Below the pieces are notes generated by a model. That model searched no databases. It saw only the letters and a list, made by a program, of their open reading frames with translations, and had not been told where the DNA came from. This document shows positions 27,771-35,946 of a DNA stretch of 41,542 nt, in pieces; within the stretch, counting starts at the first letter, position 1, and each line of letters opens with the position of its first letter. The translations under genes and the position numbers were made by a program. This stretch comes from Planctomycetales bacterium (GTDB lineage Bacteria > Planctomycetota > Planctomycetia > Isosphaerales > Isosphaeraceae): the NCBI GenBank assembly GCA_027449865.1, contig DAIDKV010000112.1:1-41542 (forward strand), written 5' to 3'.

Positions 27771-28263
27771 GTGGGAGTTCCTCGGCGACCTCCATCGTAA
27801 AGTCGACCGCACGCTCGGGCTCCGCCAGGCGCGGGCTCCCGACGCGAATCCGCGGTAAACCATCGACTCCGGCGGCCGCCTGCCGCAAGTCCGGATCGGT
27901 GATGGGCACCTGGATGACGCCGTTTGACGGCCGTTCCCGCACTGCAGCCTCGAAGCTCTCCGGCGATGGCCCTCCGTGGGCGAGCCAGTCGTAATCGAAG
28001 ACTTCTTGCTGGGCACGCGGGATATCCTGTGCGGCGATGAACCCGACCCCCGGCATCCCGGTCTTCTCGCTAACGACGAGGATCGTCAGCGGGCTCAGAC
28101 CTTTAACGAGGCAATAAGACTGGATGGGTTCCAGGCATCGGCCGAGACCGACGCGGGCTACCCCGGTGAGCCGAGCGACCATCTCGTAAGTGAGCACCTG
28201 GCGGTTGTGTGCAGCGAGCGCCAGGACCGCCCAGATCTGGGCTGCACGCTCATTCGCGGTCAT
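27754..28263 (-). CDS. Hypothetical protein with an alkyltransferase-like or winged-helix-like N-terminal half
   Basis: This is a 169-residue protein. Residues 1-80 (RAAQIWAVLALAAHNRQVLT, then YEMVARLTGVARVGLGRCLE, LSPLTILVVSEKTGMPGVGF) resemble the DNA-binding fold of O6-alkylguanine alkyltransferase-like proteins. The spacing of TYxxVAxLxG, GLGxxLxPI and GxGF is similar, but no PCHR active site exists. Residues 105-165 form a separate segment (VIQVPITDPDLRQAAAGV, GSPRLAEPERAVDFTMEVAE) that could contact the retropepsin encoded next. GGAG lies 8 bases before the ATG. The fold assignment is an inference. Confidence 0.6.
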   Translation of the reverse strand: MTANERAAQIWAVLALAAHNRQVLTYEMVARLTGVARVGLGRCLEPIQSYCLVKGLSPLTILVVSEKTGMPGVGFIAAQDIPRAQQEVFDYDWLAHGGPSPESFEAAVRERPSNGVIQVPITDPDLRQAAAGVDGLPRIRVGSPRLAEPERAVDFTMEVAEELPHAGLR

Positions 28264-28378
28264 TCTGTTACTCCGCAGGCTAACTTGTCATCCGCTTACG
28301 CAAGCGCAGACTATCAAAGGGACCGATCTGGATGCAATCTATCACGGAATATCCCTGCGAACAAGAGGGATGCGTTGA

Positions 28379-28433
28379 GAGGGCGAGCCTCCCTTCGGGC
28401 CGCGCAAACGGGCTCGGCAGGAGCCTCGCCCTC
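28379..28433. repeat. REP-like imperfect palindrome downstream of the Nfn-like gene
   Basis: GAGGGCGAGCCTCC (28379-28392) pairs with GGAGCCTCGCCCTC (28420-28433) with one mismatch over 14 bases. A smaller CCC-TTC-GGG hairpin and GGC-rich loops lie between the arms, giving a branched structure. It sits about 50 bases past the stop of the oxidoreductase. It resembles extragenic palindromic elements that are scattered in such genomes, and could also stop transcription or protect the mRNA end. No T-tract is adjacent. Confidence 0.55.
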
Positions 28434-28484
28434 CCGGCGCCTCACCCTCCCCTCTCGATCAAACGACGAGACCAGGCTCAAAAA

Positions 28485-31400
28485 TCAGACCTTCGCCGGG
28501 GCCGGCTCGATGGCACCGTCCGAGCCCCGGGCCCGGTAGCCCGACCGGCTCAGGCACTCGTCGATCCAGAGCTTCGTCAGCTTCTCCTGCACGCTGTTCT
28601 GCGAGAGCCGACCGCGGAGGCCGTCGAATCGGACATAGTCCAGCGGCTGGTCCTGGTTGAAGCACGAGAAGACCACCGTCTCCTGCCCCGTCACCGGGTC
28701 TCGGTGAAGTTGCAGGCACTGGGCGCAGATCTCCTTCATCATGCACTGCATCGGCGAGTTGATGCTGCCGATCGCGTGGTGGTCGGGCTTCAGGTACGGG
28801 CGGAGGATCCCGTGCCTCGCCTGCTGAACGCCCCGCATCATCCCGTCCGAGCCGATCACCACCAGGCGGTCGACCTGGTCGAGCGGGATCGGTACGTCGC
28901 CGAGGTCGCCCCGGGCATACGCCGCCATCCCCTCAACGATGTTCCCCACGAAGGCCCGGTCCTGGGTCCGGCCCGGGGTGAACCCGGGCGACTCGTCCGA
29001 GCACCAGACGACCAGGTCGGCCGCCTTCTCGATCTCGTCGACCTTGTAGCGGTCGATCATCTTCTTGTAGCCGGCGAAGTAGATCACCCGGGAACCGAGC
29101 GACCGGAGCTTCTGGCCGATCGAGAAGAGCACCGCGTTCCCCAGCCCGCCGCCGGCCAGAAGCACCGTCTCCTGCGCGGGCGTCTCGGTCGGTGTGCCGG
29201 TCGGACCCATCAGGCAGATCGGCTCGCCCGGCTGGAGCAGGGCACAGAGGTCCGACGAGCCCCCCATCTCCAGGACGATCGTCGAGAGCAGCCCGCGCTC
29301 GGCATCAACGGATGCTCCAGTCAGCGCCAGGGCCTCCATCGCCAGGACGGTTTCCCCCGATCGCTTCGCGAGCGCCTCGAAGTTCTGGAGCCGGTAGAAC
29401 TGCCCCGGCTGAAACGCCCGGGCCGCGATCGGGGCCCGGACCACCACCTCGACGATGTTCGGCGTCAGCCGGATCACCTCGTGGACGACCGGCCTCAGCT
29501 CGTCGTCCAGACGGGCGACCAGCTCGGCGGGCGTCGGGCCGGTCGGCTCGATCCGCGCCAACGCACGGGAGACCACCGGATACCCCTGCTTCGCCCCTCC
29601 CATCGCCTTCACCACGTTCCCGGCGAACGACGGATGCAAATCCCCGAAGAAGCTCATCGATCGACCGTCCGGGCGCTTCGACATCAGGACGCGGACATCC
29701 TTCGGCTTCGCGACCCGCTCCGGACGCGCCGGGTTGCCGTCCTCGTCGAGCGCCTGGAAGTACTTGCCGTCGACCTGGACGTTCAGCTCGTCCTCTCGGG
29801 CGAGGACCGTGTTCGGCTGCGTCCCGGCCGCGACCAGGATCGTCCGCGCCGGAAGGGTGACCACCTCGCCACTCGCGACGGGCGCCCCCTTCTCCGCGTC
29901 CCAGGCGTGCCGGTGGCAGACCAGCGCCTTCGCAGCCCCCAGGTTGTCGACCTCGACCTCCTCGGGGACCAGCATCTCGGCGAACCGAATCCCCTCCTCG
30001 AACGCCTTGTGGATTTCCTCGTGGTTGAGCGTGTAGCTCGGCGAGTCGATCATCCGGCGACGATAGGCGATCGTCACGCCGCCCCACTCGTTCAGCAGTT
30101 CGATCAGCCGGGGCTCTCGGCCCTCGATCGCCGCCTTCTTCCGCTCGGCCCGGATCGCCCGGCCGTGCTGGAGGAACTCGGCCGCGACCTCCGCCTCATC
30201 CCCCATCCACTTGCTCTCGACGTATCCGGCGCCGTGGGTCCGGGTCAGCTCGTCGTAACGTTCGAGGAACTTCTCCACCTGCACGACGTAATAGGCAAGC
30301 GACTCGGTCGCGGTGTCGATCGCCGTCAGACCGCCGCCGATCACCACGATCGGCATCCGAACCTGCAGGTTCGCCAGCGAGGCCACCTTCGCCGCACCGG
30401 TGAGCTGCAACGCCATCAGGAAGTCGGAGGCCTGGCGGACGCCCCTCGACAGCCCATTCTTCATCGGGATCACCGTCGGACGCCCCGCTCCCATGCAGAG
30501 CGCCACGTGGTCGAATCCCATCTCGAACGCATCGTCGACCGTCAGCGTCCCGCCGAACCGGACGCCCCCATACATCGCGAACTCCTCCCGGCGCTCCAGC
30601 AGCAGGCGGATCACCTTGAGGAAGTTCTTGTTCCACCGAACCGTGATCCCATACTCCGCGACCCCGCCGAAGCCGGCCATCACACGCTGGTCGAGCCGCT
30701 CGTAGATCTCGGTGATGTCACGAACCGGCTCGAACGCGTGCCGCTTCCCAAACGCATCGACCCCCGAGAGCGTCGGCGTGAGCGGCTCAATCTTGAGCCC
30801 GTCCACCGCCACCACCGCGTGGCCGTCATTCATCAGGTGATGCGCCAGCGTGAACCCCGCCGGCCCAAGCCCGACCACCAGCACCTTCCGACCCGTCGCC
30901 TCCTTCGGATACGGCCGGGCAAAGTTCAGCGGATTCCACCGCGTCAGCAAACTGTAAAGCTCAAACCCGTACGGCAACTCCAGGACGTCCTTCAACGTCC
31001 GCGTCTCCGCTTGCGGGATGTCCACCGGATCCTGTTTTTGATAGATGCACGCCTTCATACAGTCATTGCAAATACGATGCCCTGTGCCGGCGACCATGGC
31101 GTTGTCGATGACGACGGCGGCAAGGGCGCCGATGGGGTGACCGGCCTCCTTGAGCTCGTGCATCTCGGAGATTTTTTCTTCGAGCGGGCAGCCGTTGAGG
31201 GTGACGCCGAAGGCGGATTTCTTGAAGGAACCATCCTTTTCGCGGAGCCCATGGGAGCAGCTATCCTTCCCCTGATGGTGGCACTTGATGCAATAGCCGG
31301 CCTGATCGAGAGCGCCGGCGAGGTCAGTACCGGGGTCGGTGAGGTGGAAGCCTTCGCGGTGTCGGAGGTGATCCGGGGAGGCGCTGAACTGTTCGGTCCC

Positions 31401-32024
31401 ATGGACGGAGGCGACCGTGTGGGGGACGAGGTGATAGACGTCAATCTTCTTTGGGAGTCGGAAGACGACGCCGCCGTGGTGCCTGTGCTGGCCTTCTGGG
31501 GTGAGAACGGCCCAGAGGGCGTAATCGGCGGCGAGGCGGAGGGGGTCGGCGTGATGGGCCTCGTCCTCCATCCACCGGGCGACGTGTGAGGCGTACGCCA
31601 GTTCGGTGAGCGGCTCCATCAGGTAGGCTTCGAGTTCGGTGGCGACGACGGCGCCGTTGATGGCGTGCGCCTGCTCGGGGGTCTTGCCGACGAGCTTTCG
31701 CATCACGAACTTCCGCTTGGCGGCGCGGAGCGGGGCGAGTTCGGAATGGCGGGCTCGCAGGGCGTTCAGCTCGGCTCCAATTCCGAAAAGGTCGCCGAGG
31801 AAGTCCTCGACAAACGGGGCGAGCTCGACGATCAGTTCCGACTCCGCCTTCGAGGCCAGGGCGAAGGGATCTTTGCGGGCAGCTTCGAGGCGGTCGCGGA
31901 GCGTCGGGTCAGCGCCGGCGAGATGGTCGAGGAATGCGGCATCCAGCCGAACCAGGCCGTCTCGGCGGTAGAGATCTTCAAAGCAGAGTCCGAACGGGAG
32001 GGATAGAGAGGGACCGGTCTGCAT
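28485..32024 (-). CDS. Single-chain NfnAB-like flavo-iron-sulfur oxidoreductase (GltD-like plus PyrK-like)
   Basis: This 1179-residue protein joins modules that are usually separate. Residues 1-235 match nothing I know. Residues 240-330 hold a cysteine-rich 4Fe-4S-type segment (Cys245, Cys248, Cys256, Cys279, Cys319, Cys322, Cys326; GCPLEEKISEM is GltD-like). Residues about 380-830 form an FAD/NAD(P)H disulfide-oxidoreductase fold (VLVVGLGPAGFTLA at 381; VVIGGGLTAID at 560). Residues about 845-1125 are a PyrK-type ferredoxin-reductase domain ending in a 2Fe-2S site (Cys1094, Cys1100, Cys1103, Cys1121). The layout parallels NfnB plus NfnA, the bifurcating ferredoxin:NADP reductase. Codon endings switch near residue 325. 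I chose the ATG at 32024 because sequence before it is low-complexity. Similar fusions are annotated in some other bacteria as FAD-dependent oxidoreductases; the electron partners are unknown. Confidence 0.85.
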   Translation of the reverse strand: MQTGPSLSLPFGLCFEDLYRRDGLVRLDAAFLDHLAGADPTLRDRLEAARKDPFALASKAESELIVELAPFVEDFLGDLFGIGAELNALRARHSELAPLRAAKRKFVMRKLVGKTPEQAHAINGAVVATELEAYLMEPLTELAYASHVARWMEDEAHHADPLRLAADYALWAVLTPEGQHRHHGGVVFRLPKKIDVYHLVPHTVASVHGTEQFSASPDHLRHREGFHLTDPGTDLAGALDQAGYCIKCHHQGKDSCSHGLREKDGSFKKSAFGVTLNGCPLEEKISEMHELKEAGHPIGALAAVVIDNAMVAGTGHRICNDCMKACIYQKQDPVDIPQAETRTLKDVLELPYGFELYSLLTRWNPLNFARPYPKEATGRKVLVVGLGPAGFTLAHHLMNDGHAVVAVDGLKIEPLTPTLSGVDAFGKRHAFEPVRDITEIYERLDQRVMAGFGGVAEYGITVRWNKNFLKVIRLLLERREEFAMYGGVRFGGTLTVDDAFEMGFDHVALCMGAGRPTVIPMKNGLSRGVRQASDFLMALQLTGAAKVASLANLQVRMPIVVIGGGLTAIDTATESLAYYVVQVEKFLERYDELTRTHGAGYVESKWMGDEAEVAAEFLQHGRAIRAERKKAAIEGREPRLIELLNEWGGVTIAYRRRMIDSPSYTLNHEEIHKAFEEGIRFAEMLVPEEVEVDNLGAAKALVCHRHAWDAEKGAPVASGEVVTLPARTILVAAGTQPNTVLAREDELNVQVDGKYFQALDEDGNPARPERVAKPKDVRVLMSKRPDGRSMSFFGDLHPSFAGNVVKAMGGAKQGYPVVSRALARIEPTGPTPAELVARLDDELRPVVHEVIRLTPNIVEVVVRAPIAARAFQPGQFYRLQNFEALAKRSGETVLAMEALALTGASVDAERGLLSTIVLEMGGSSDLCALLQPGEPICLMGPTGTPTETPAQETVLLAGGGLGNAVLFSIGQKLRSLGSRVIYFAGYKKMIDRYKVDEIEKAADLVVWCSDESPGFTPGRTQDRAFVGNIVEGMAAYARGDLGDVPIPLDQVDRLVVIGSDGMMRGVQQARHGILRPYLKPDHHAIGSINSPMQCMMKEICAQCLQLHRDPVTGQETVVFSCFNQDQPLDYVRFDGLRGRLSQNSVQEKLTKLWIDECLSRSGYRARGSDGAIEPAPAKV

Positions 32025-32509
32025 GAGGTTCGCTCGACGTCGCGGGGGAACATTCCGGGCCAGGCGAGGGACGTTGCTTGCGGGTCCGGCGTGGAGGGCC
32101 ATCTTACCGCGCCGAGGGTTCCGGAATCCATCGGAAGTGCCAGCGCCTGGGACGACCCAGGAGAATCCAGATCACCTCCCCATTCTAGGCAACCGAAAAA
32201 GGGCCGGATTTCCTGGAGAGCTTTCCGGGTAAGCCGCCCGCCTGAGAAACAGGGAATTCAAGTCTCGTTGCGGTTCCCGGACGCCCTCGCCGCAAAGGCC
32301 CATCAAAATCCGGCAAGACGATAGGATAGAGGATTGCCAGGCTGATGGGCCCTCGGGGCGGTTTTCTCGATGGAGGTCTTGAACGAGAGAGGCTTAGACC
32401 AGATAATATCGGACTGCGCGGCGATTGGGGTGTCGCGATGGGCGTCGGCTCGGCGTCGGGGCCGGGGGCGGCGAAGACGAACGAGACGCTTGAAACCAGC
32501 GAGTGACCG
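32025..32509. other. Divergent intergenic region between the oxidoreductase and rplY
   Basis: These 485 bases contain the rplY promoter at 32379-32407 with a leader of about 100 bases. For the oxidoreductase there is a possible minus-strand -10 box TAGAAT (complement of 32182-32187) with no clear -35. Open frames here are low-complexity and not recognised as genes. Confidence 0.45.
32379..32407 (+). promoter_or_regulatory. Promoter of the rplY-pth-rpsF operon
   Basis: TTGAAC (32379-32384) and GATAAT (32402-32407) are separated by exactly 17 bases; each box matches at least four of six consensus positions. Transcription would begin near 32414, leaving a leader of about 95 bases before rplY. 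Confidence 0.65.
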
Positions 32510-33157
32510 ATGTCGGAAGCAGTCAGGATCAAGGTGGAGCCTCGGGACGCGAGGAAGAACAAGGGGACAGGGACCCGGGTCTCGCGTCGGCTCCGGAAGA
32601 GCGGGCGGATCCCGGCCGTGATCTACGGTCACAAACAGGCGGTCGTCCCGGTGACGCTCTCACACGACGACGTCCTGCGGATGATCAAGGCGCCGGGACA
32701 CCTGGCGGAACTGGACCTGGGCGGGGCGACCGAAACGGTCCTGATCCGCGATGTCCAGTGGGACCATCTCGGCAAGGAGGTCCTTCACCTGGACTTCGCC
32801 CGGGTCAATGCCGAGGAGGTCATTGAGACCGAAGTAAATGTCGAGCTACGGGGCCAGGTTTCGGCCGCGGCGGCCAGCGGCGTGCTTGAGCACGTGGTTC
32901 ACAGCCTTCGCATCAAGTGCCGGGCCGCCTCGATTCCCGACTCGATCAAGGTGGACATCAGCGATCTGGGACTCGATCAGGGGCTCCACGTCCGCGACCT
33001 GAAGCTGCCGCCGGACGTGACCGTGGACGCCGACGCCGACCTGCTGATCGTCCACATTGTGACGAGATCCGCCGAGCCCGAGCCGTCCGAGGGCGCCGAG
33101 GGCCCGAATCAGCCCGAGGTCATCAAGCCCGAGCGCAAGGAGAAGGAGAAGGACTAG
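32510..33157 (+). CDS. rplY: 50S ribosomal protein L25, Ctc type
   Basis: This 215-residue protein has the two-domain long form of L25 (also called general stress protein Ctc). The N-terminal 5S-rRNA-binding domain begins with VEPRDARKNKGTGTRVSRRL (residues 9-28) and RIPAVIYGHKQAVVPVTL. The C-terminal TL5-type domain (about 100-190) contains RAASIPDSIKVDISDLGLD and the HVRDLKLPPDVTV strand. A charged, disordered tail ends it. The ribosome site is weak. It heads an operon with pth (85 bases downstream), the usual pairing of these two genes. Confidence 0.94.
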   Translation: MSEAVRIKVEPRDARKNKGTGTRVSRRLRKSGRIPAVIYGHKQAVVPVTLSHDDVLRMIKAPGHLAELDLGGATETVLIRDVQWDHLGKEVLHLDFARVNAEEVIETEVNVELRGQVSAAAASGVLEHVVHSLRIKCRAASIPDSIKVDISDLGLDQGLHVRDLKLPPDVTVDADADLLIVHIVTRSAEPEPSEGAEGPNQPEVIKPERKEKEKD

Positions 33158-33241
33158 TGGCCTCCAGCGGCCGGACCCTCGCCTCGGGGATCGATTCCCG
33201 AGGCTGGTCCGTCCCAGGATGGCCCCGACGGAGCCCCGGCG

Positions 33242-33817
33242 TTGTCGACTTGGAAACTCGTGGTCGGCCTGGGGAACCCGGGCCCGAAGTATCAGGGAAC
33301 GCGGCACAACGTCGGGTTCGAGGTGATCGACCGACTGGCCGATGGCGGCGCTCGGCCGACCTTCTCGCGCAAATTCGACGGATTGGTCGCCGAGGCCGAG
33401 ATCGAGTATCGACGCGTCCTGCTACTGAAGCCCGAGACGTTCATGAACCTCAGCGGCCGGTCGGTCGTTCAGGCCCTGCGGTTCTACAAGCTGTCCGCCG
33501 CCGAGTTACTGGTTGTCTGCGACGACCTCAGCCTTCCGCTGGGAAAACTCCGCATCCGGCCGGGTGGATCGGATGGAGGCCAGAAGGGGCTTCGCGACAT
33601 CACCGCCCAGCTCGGCACTGATCAGTTCGCCCGGCTTCGGATTGGAATCGGTGAGCGCGGCGAGGTCGATGCCGCCGACTACGTCCTGGGCCGGTTTCGA
33701 GGAGCCGAGCGGCCGATCATCGATGACGCCCTGATCCTCGCCACCCAGGCTGTTGCCGTCTGGGTGACCCGGGGAATCGATCCCGCCATGAACCAGTTCA
33801 ACGGGTCCGGCGGCTGA
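33242..33817 (+). CDS. pth: Peptidyl-tRNA hydrolase
   Basis: This 191-residue enzyme releases peptides from prematurely dropped peptidyl-tRNA in the cytoplasm. The family signature VVGLGNPGPKYQGTRHNVGF (residues 7-26) carries the catalytic His22 and the substrate-contacting Asn. Further conserved parts are KPETFMNLSG and the loop VVCDDLSLPLGKLRIRPGGS with its Asp. The start codon is TTG at 33242, supported by GGAG about 10 bases upstream and by the family alignment, which leaves no room for a later start. It lies between rplY and rpsF in the same operon. Confidence 0.95.
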   Translation: MSTWKLVVGLGNPGPKYQGTRHNVGFEVIDRLADGGARPTFSRKFDGLVAEAEIEYRRVLLLKPETFMNLSGRSVVQALRFYKLSAAELLVVCDDLSLPLGKLRIRPGGSDGGQKGLRDITAQLGTDQFARLRIGIGERGEVDAADYVLGRFRGAERPIIDDALILATQAVAVWVTRGIDPAMNQFNGSGG

Positions 33818-33901
33818 CCCGGCCCGACGCCGGTCTCCCCGGGCCTCGCCCGACCTGACACAAACCGACCTTGAACCGCTGGATCACGAAGGAGAAGTAC
33901 C

Positions 33902-34315
33902 TTGCCGGTCGCCACTTACGAGGGGATGTTCCTGCTCGACAGCACCAAGGCCGCCGCGGCCTGGGATGACACCGTCAAGCACGTCCACGACATCCTCACC
34001 AAGCACCAGTCGGAGATCGTCGCCTCCCGCCAGTGGGATGAGCGCCGGCTGGCCTACAGCGTCGACGGCCACAAGAAGGGAACGTACCTGCTGACCTACT
34101 TCAAGACAGAGAGCGCGAACCTCAAGGAAATCGTCGCCGACTGCCACCTCAGCGACGTGATCCTCCGCGAACTGGTCCTGAAGGTTCATCCCAAGCTGGC
34201 CGATCATCTGGTCAATCAGGCGATGACCTCGACCCCCAACGTTGACGCCGAGGGCGCCAGCGAGGAGGAAGTCGAAGACCGGCCCCGCCGCCGCCGCCGC
34301 GACGATCGCGACTGA
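33902..34315 (+). CDS. rpsF: 30S ribosomal protein S6
   Basis: This 137-residue protein has the S6 alpha/beta fold in residues 1-97 (YEGMFLLDSTKAAAAWDD, then RQWDERRLAYSVDGHKKGTY with the conserved basic and aromatic pattern). An acidic segment (EGASEEEVED) follows, and then an Arg-rich tail. The start is TTG at 33902 with AAGGAG 8 bases upstream. In most bacteria rpsF is followed by ssb and rpsR; here ssb follows but rpsR is missing. Confidence 0.93.
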   Translation: MPVATYEGMFLLDSTKAAAAWDDTVKHVHDILTKHQSEIVASRQWDERRLAYSVDGHKKGTYLLTYFKTESANLKEIVADCHLSDVILRELVLKVHPKLADHLVNQAMTSTPNVDAEGASEEEVEDRPRRRRRDDRD

Positions 34316-34351
34316 TCCGCCGGATCGTCGCAACCGCCTCAATCGTGCCTC

Positions 34352-34384
34352 AAGGCCGCTCCCCGGGCCGCCTTCGCGTTTTTT
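34352..34384 (+). terminator. Probable intrinsic terminator after rpsF
   Basis: AAGGC (34352-34356) pairs with GCCTT (34370-34374), with extra inner G+C pairing, and a run of six T residues follows at 34379-34384. The ssb promoter starts five bases later, so the operon is split here. Confidence 0.45.
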
Positions 34385-34388
34385 ACTC

Positions 34389-34417
34389 TTGTCGATGCGT
34401 CGAAAATCTGCTAGTCT
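34389..34417 (+). promoter_or_regulatory. Promoter of the ssb-rplI segment
   Basis: TTGTCG (34389-34394) and TAGTCT (34412-34417) are separated by 17 bases in a locally A/T-rich patch. It gives a leader of about 100 bases before ssb. Confidence 0.5.
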
Positions 34418-34525
34418 CCCTTTCGGGGAACAAGCGTCTAGTAGTGCTTCGGCGAAGCCGGCAACCGAAGTCCGGTGGACGCCGCGATCGTCGGGCCGTG
34501 GCGATCGAGGTGGGAGGTCGAGACG

Positions 34526-35107
34526 ATGGCCGACTTGAACAAGGTATTTCTGATGGGCCGGCTCACAGCCGACCCGGTCCTGCGCCGGACGCCGAACGGC
34601 TCGGCGGTGACCGACCTTCGGCTGGCGACCTCGCGGTCCTGGGCGGGCCGAGACGGCGAGCGGCACGAGGAAAAACTCTTCATCGACGTGACCGTCTGGG
34701 AGCGTCAGGCGGAAACTTGCTGCCAGTACCTGAAGAAGGGGCGCGCCGTCCATGTCGAGGGTTACCTCAAGATGGAGACCTGGCCCGACAAGGACACCGG
34801 CCAGCAGCGATCGAAGATCAAGGTCCAGGCCGATCGGGTCCAGTTCCTCGACTCCCAGCGATCCGAAAGCAGTGGTGGCACGGGCGGCGGCTACGGCGGG
34901 ATGGACGACGAGATGTCGCCACCCCCGTCCCACGAATCCGGCCCACGTCGGAATGGTGGCGGCGCCCCGAGCCGAGGCCCTTCCGGCGGGTATGGCCCCG
35001 GCGGCGGGATGAACGGACCAGCCCGGTCCTCCTCCTATCCACCGGCCGCGACCTCAGGCCACGGCCCGATCGACGAGGATCACGAAGAGGACGATATCCC
35101 ATTCTGA
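34526..35107 (+). CDS. ssb: Single-stranded DNA-binding protein
   Basis: This 193-residue protein coats single-stranded DNA during replication and repair. The OB fold occupies residues 1-108 (MADLNKVFLMGRLTADPVLR at the start; LFIDVTVWERQAETCCQYLK in the middle). A Gly/Pro/Ser-rich linker follows, and the acidic tip HEEDDIPF, which recruits partner proteins, ends the chain. The ATG at 34526 has GGGAGG about 9 bases upstream. It lies between rpsF and rplI, as in many bacteria. Confidence 0.95.
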   Translation: MADLNKVFLMGRLTADPVLRRTPNGSAVTDLRLATSRSWAGRDGERHEEKLFIDVTVWERQAETCCQYLKKGRAVHVEGYLKMETWPDKDTGQQRSKIKVQADRVQFLDSQRSESSGGTGGGYGGMDDEMSPPPSHESGPRRNGGGAPSRGPSGGYGPGGGMNGPARSSSYPPAATSGHGPIDEDHEEDDIPF

Positions 35108-35313
35108 TCCATCGCGAGGGACGCCGCACCACCTCCTGTATAAAGATACCCCCTGGTCGGGCCCCCCTCGCCGCGTTAACCTGTTAGCAACCCGTAATCG
35201 GAAGCCGGAAATCTTGAGACCAGACCGAGCCGCGCCGCGGGATGGCGCGGGCACGGCCGCCCTCGTCGCGGTCGATCGTCGGCGAGGTGGGGAAGGACGA
35301 AACGAGCGGAGCC

Positions 35314-35946
35314 ATGGCGAAAACGACCGAGAAGACCCGAGCGAAGTCCGGGGCGGCCAAGGGGAAGGGATCGAGTAAGTCGGCCGATGCGAAGGCGAAG
35401 GGCGCCAAGCCCGAGGGCCCGCCTCGGCAGCCCGGCGTCGAGCGCCGGCGCAACCACCCCGCCCGGGCCAAAAACGGCCACATCCAGCTCATTCTCACTC
35501 AGACCATGCCCCACCTCGGCCAGGCCGGCGACCTGGTCAAGGTGAAGCCCGGTTTCGCTCGAAACTACCTGGTTCCCCAGGGGCTGGCCACCTTCGCCAC
35601 CGCGGCCAACCTCCGCCTCGTCGAAAAACACCGCCAGCGCCAGCGAGAGCTGGAGGAAGCCCGCCGGGCCGACCTTCAGACCCTTGCCGCCCAGATCGCC
35701 CAGCGCTCGCTGACGATCGAGGCCAACGCCAACGCCGAGGGGCACCTCTACGGCTCGGTCAACGACGACCAGATCGCCACCGCCCTTCGCAACGAGGGCT
35801 TCCCGATCCAGGCCGAGAACGTCCGCATCGAGGGCCCGCTCAAGGAACTGGGTCTGTACTCGATCAAGATCCACCTCGCCCAGGACATCGACACCGAGGT
35901 CAAGCTCTGGGTCGTCCCCACGCATACCGACGAACCGGGCGCCTGA
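35314..35946 (+). CDS. rplI: 50S ribosomal protein L9 with a lysine-rich N-terminal extension
   Basis: This is a 210-residue protein in which L9 proper begins near residue 57 (IQLILTQTMPHLGQAGDLVK, then VKPGFARNYLVPQGLA, the family signature) and continues through the long connecting helix to the C-terminal rRNA-binding domain. The first 55 residues are a Lys/Ala/Gly-rich extension (AKTTEKTRAKSGAAKGKGSS), absent from standard L9 of about 150 residues. I chose the ATG at 35314; a further-upstream ATG at 35242 would lengthen the extension. The GGAG before the chosen ATG is close (2 bases), so the start is less sure than the gene. Confidence 0.9.
   Translation: MAKTTEKTRAKSGAAKGKGSSKSADAKAKGAKPEGPPRQPGVERRRNHPARAKNGHIQLILTQTMPHLGQAGDLVKVKPGFARNYLVPQGLATFATAANLRLVEKHRQRQRELEEARRADLQTLAAQIAQRSLTIEANANAEGHLYGSVNDDQIATALRNEGFPIQAENVRIEGPLKELGLYSIKIHLAQDIDTEVKLWVVPTHTDEPGA

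Noticed and set aside
28332-31589. Very long open frame (about 1085 codons) on the plus strand opposite the oxidoreductase
   Set aside because: It is His/Arg/Asp-rich nonsense with no motif, while the minus strand encodes clear FAD, NAD and Fe-S motifs. The G+C bias at third positions explains the open antisense frame.
35108-35313. TATAAA at 35139-35144 as an rplI promoter, and a possible rpsR gene in the gap
   Set aside because: There is no -35 box at a useful distance and no S18-like reading frame. rplI is probably read from the ssb promoter.
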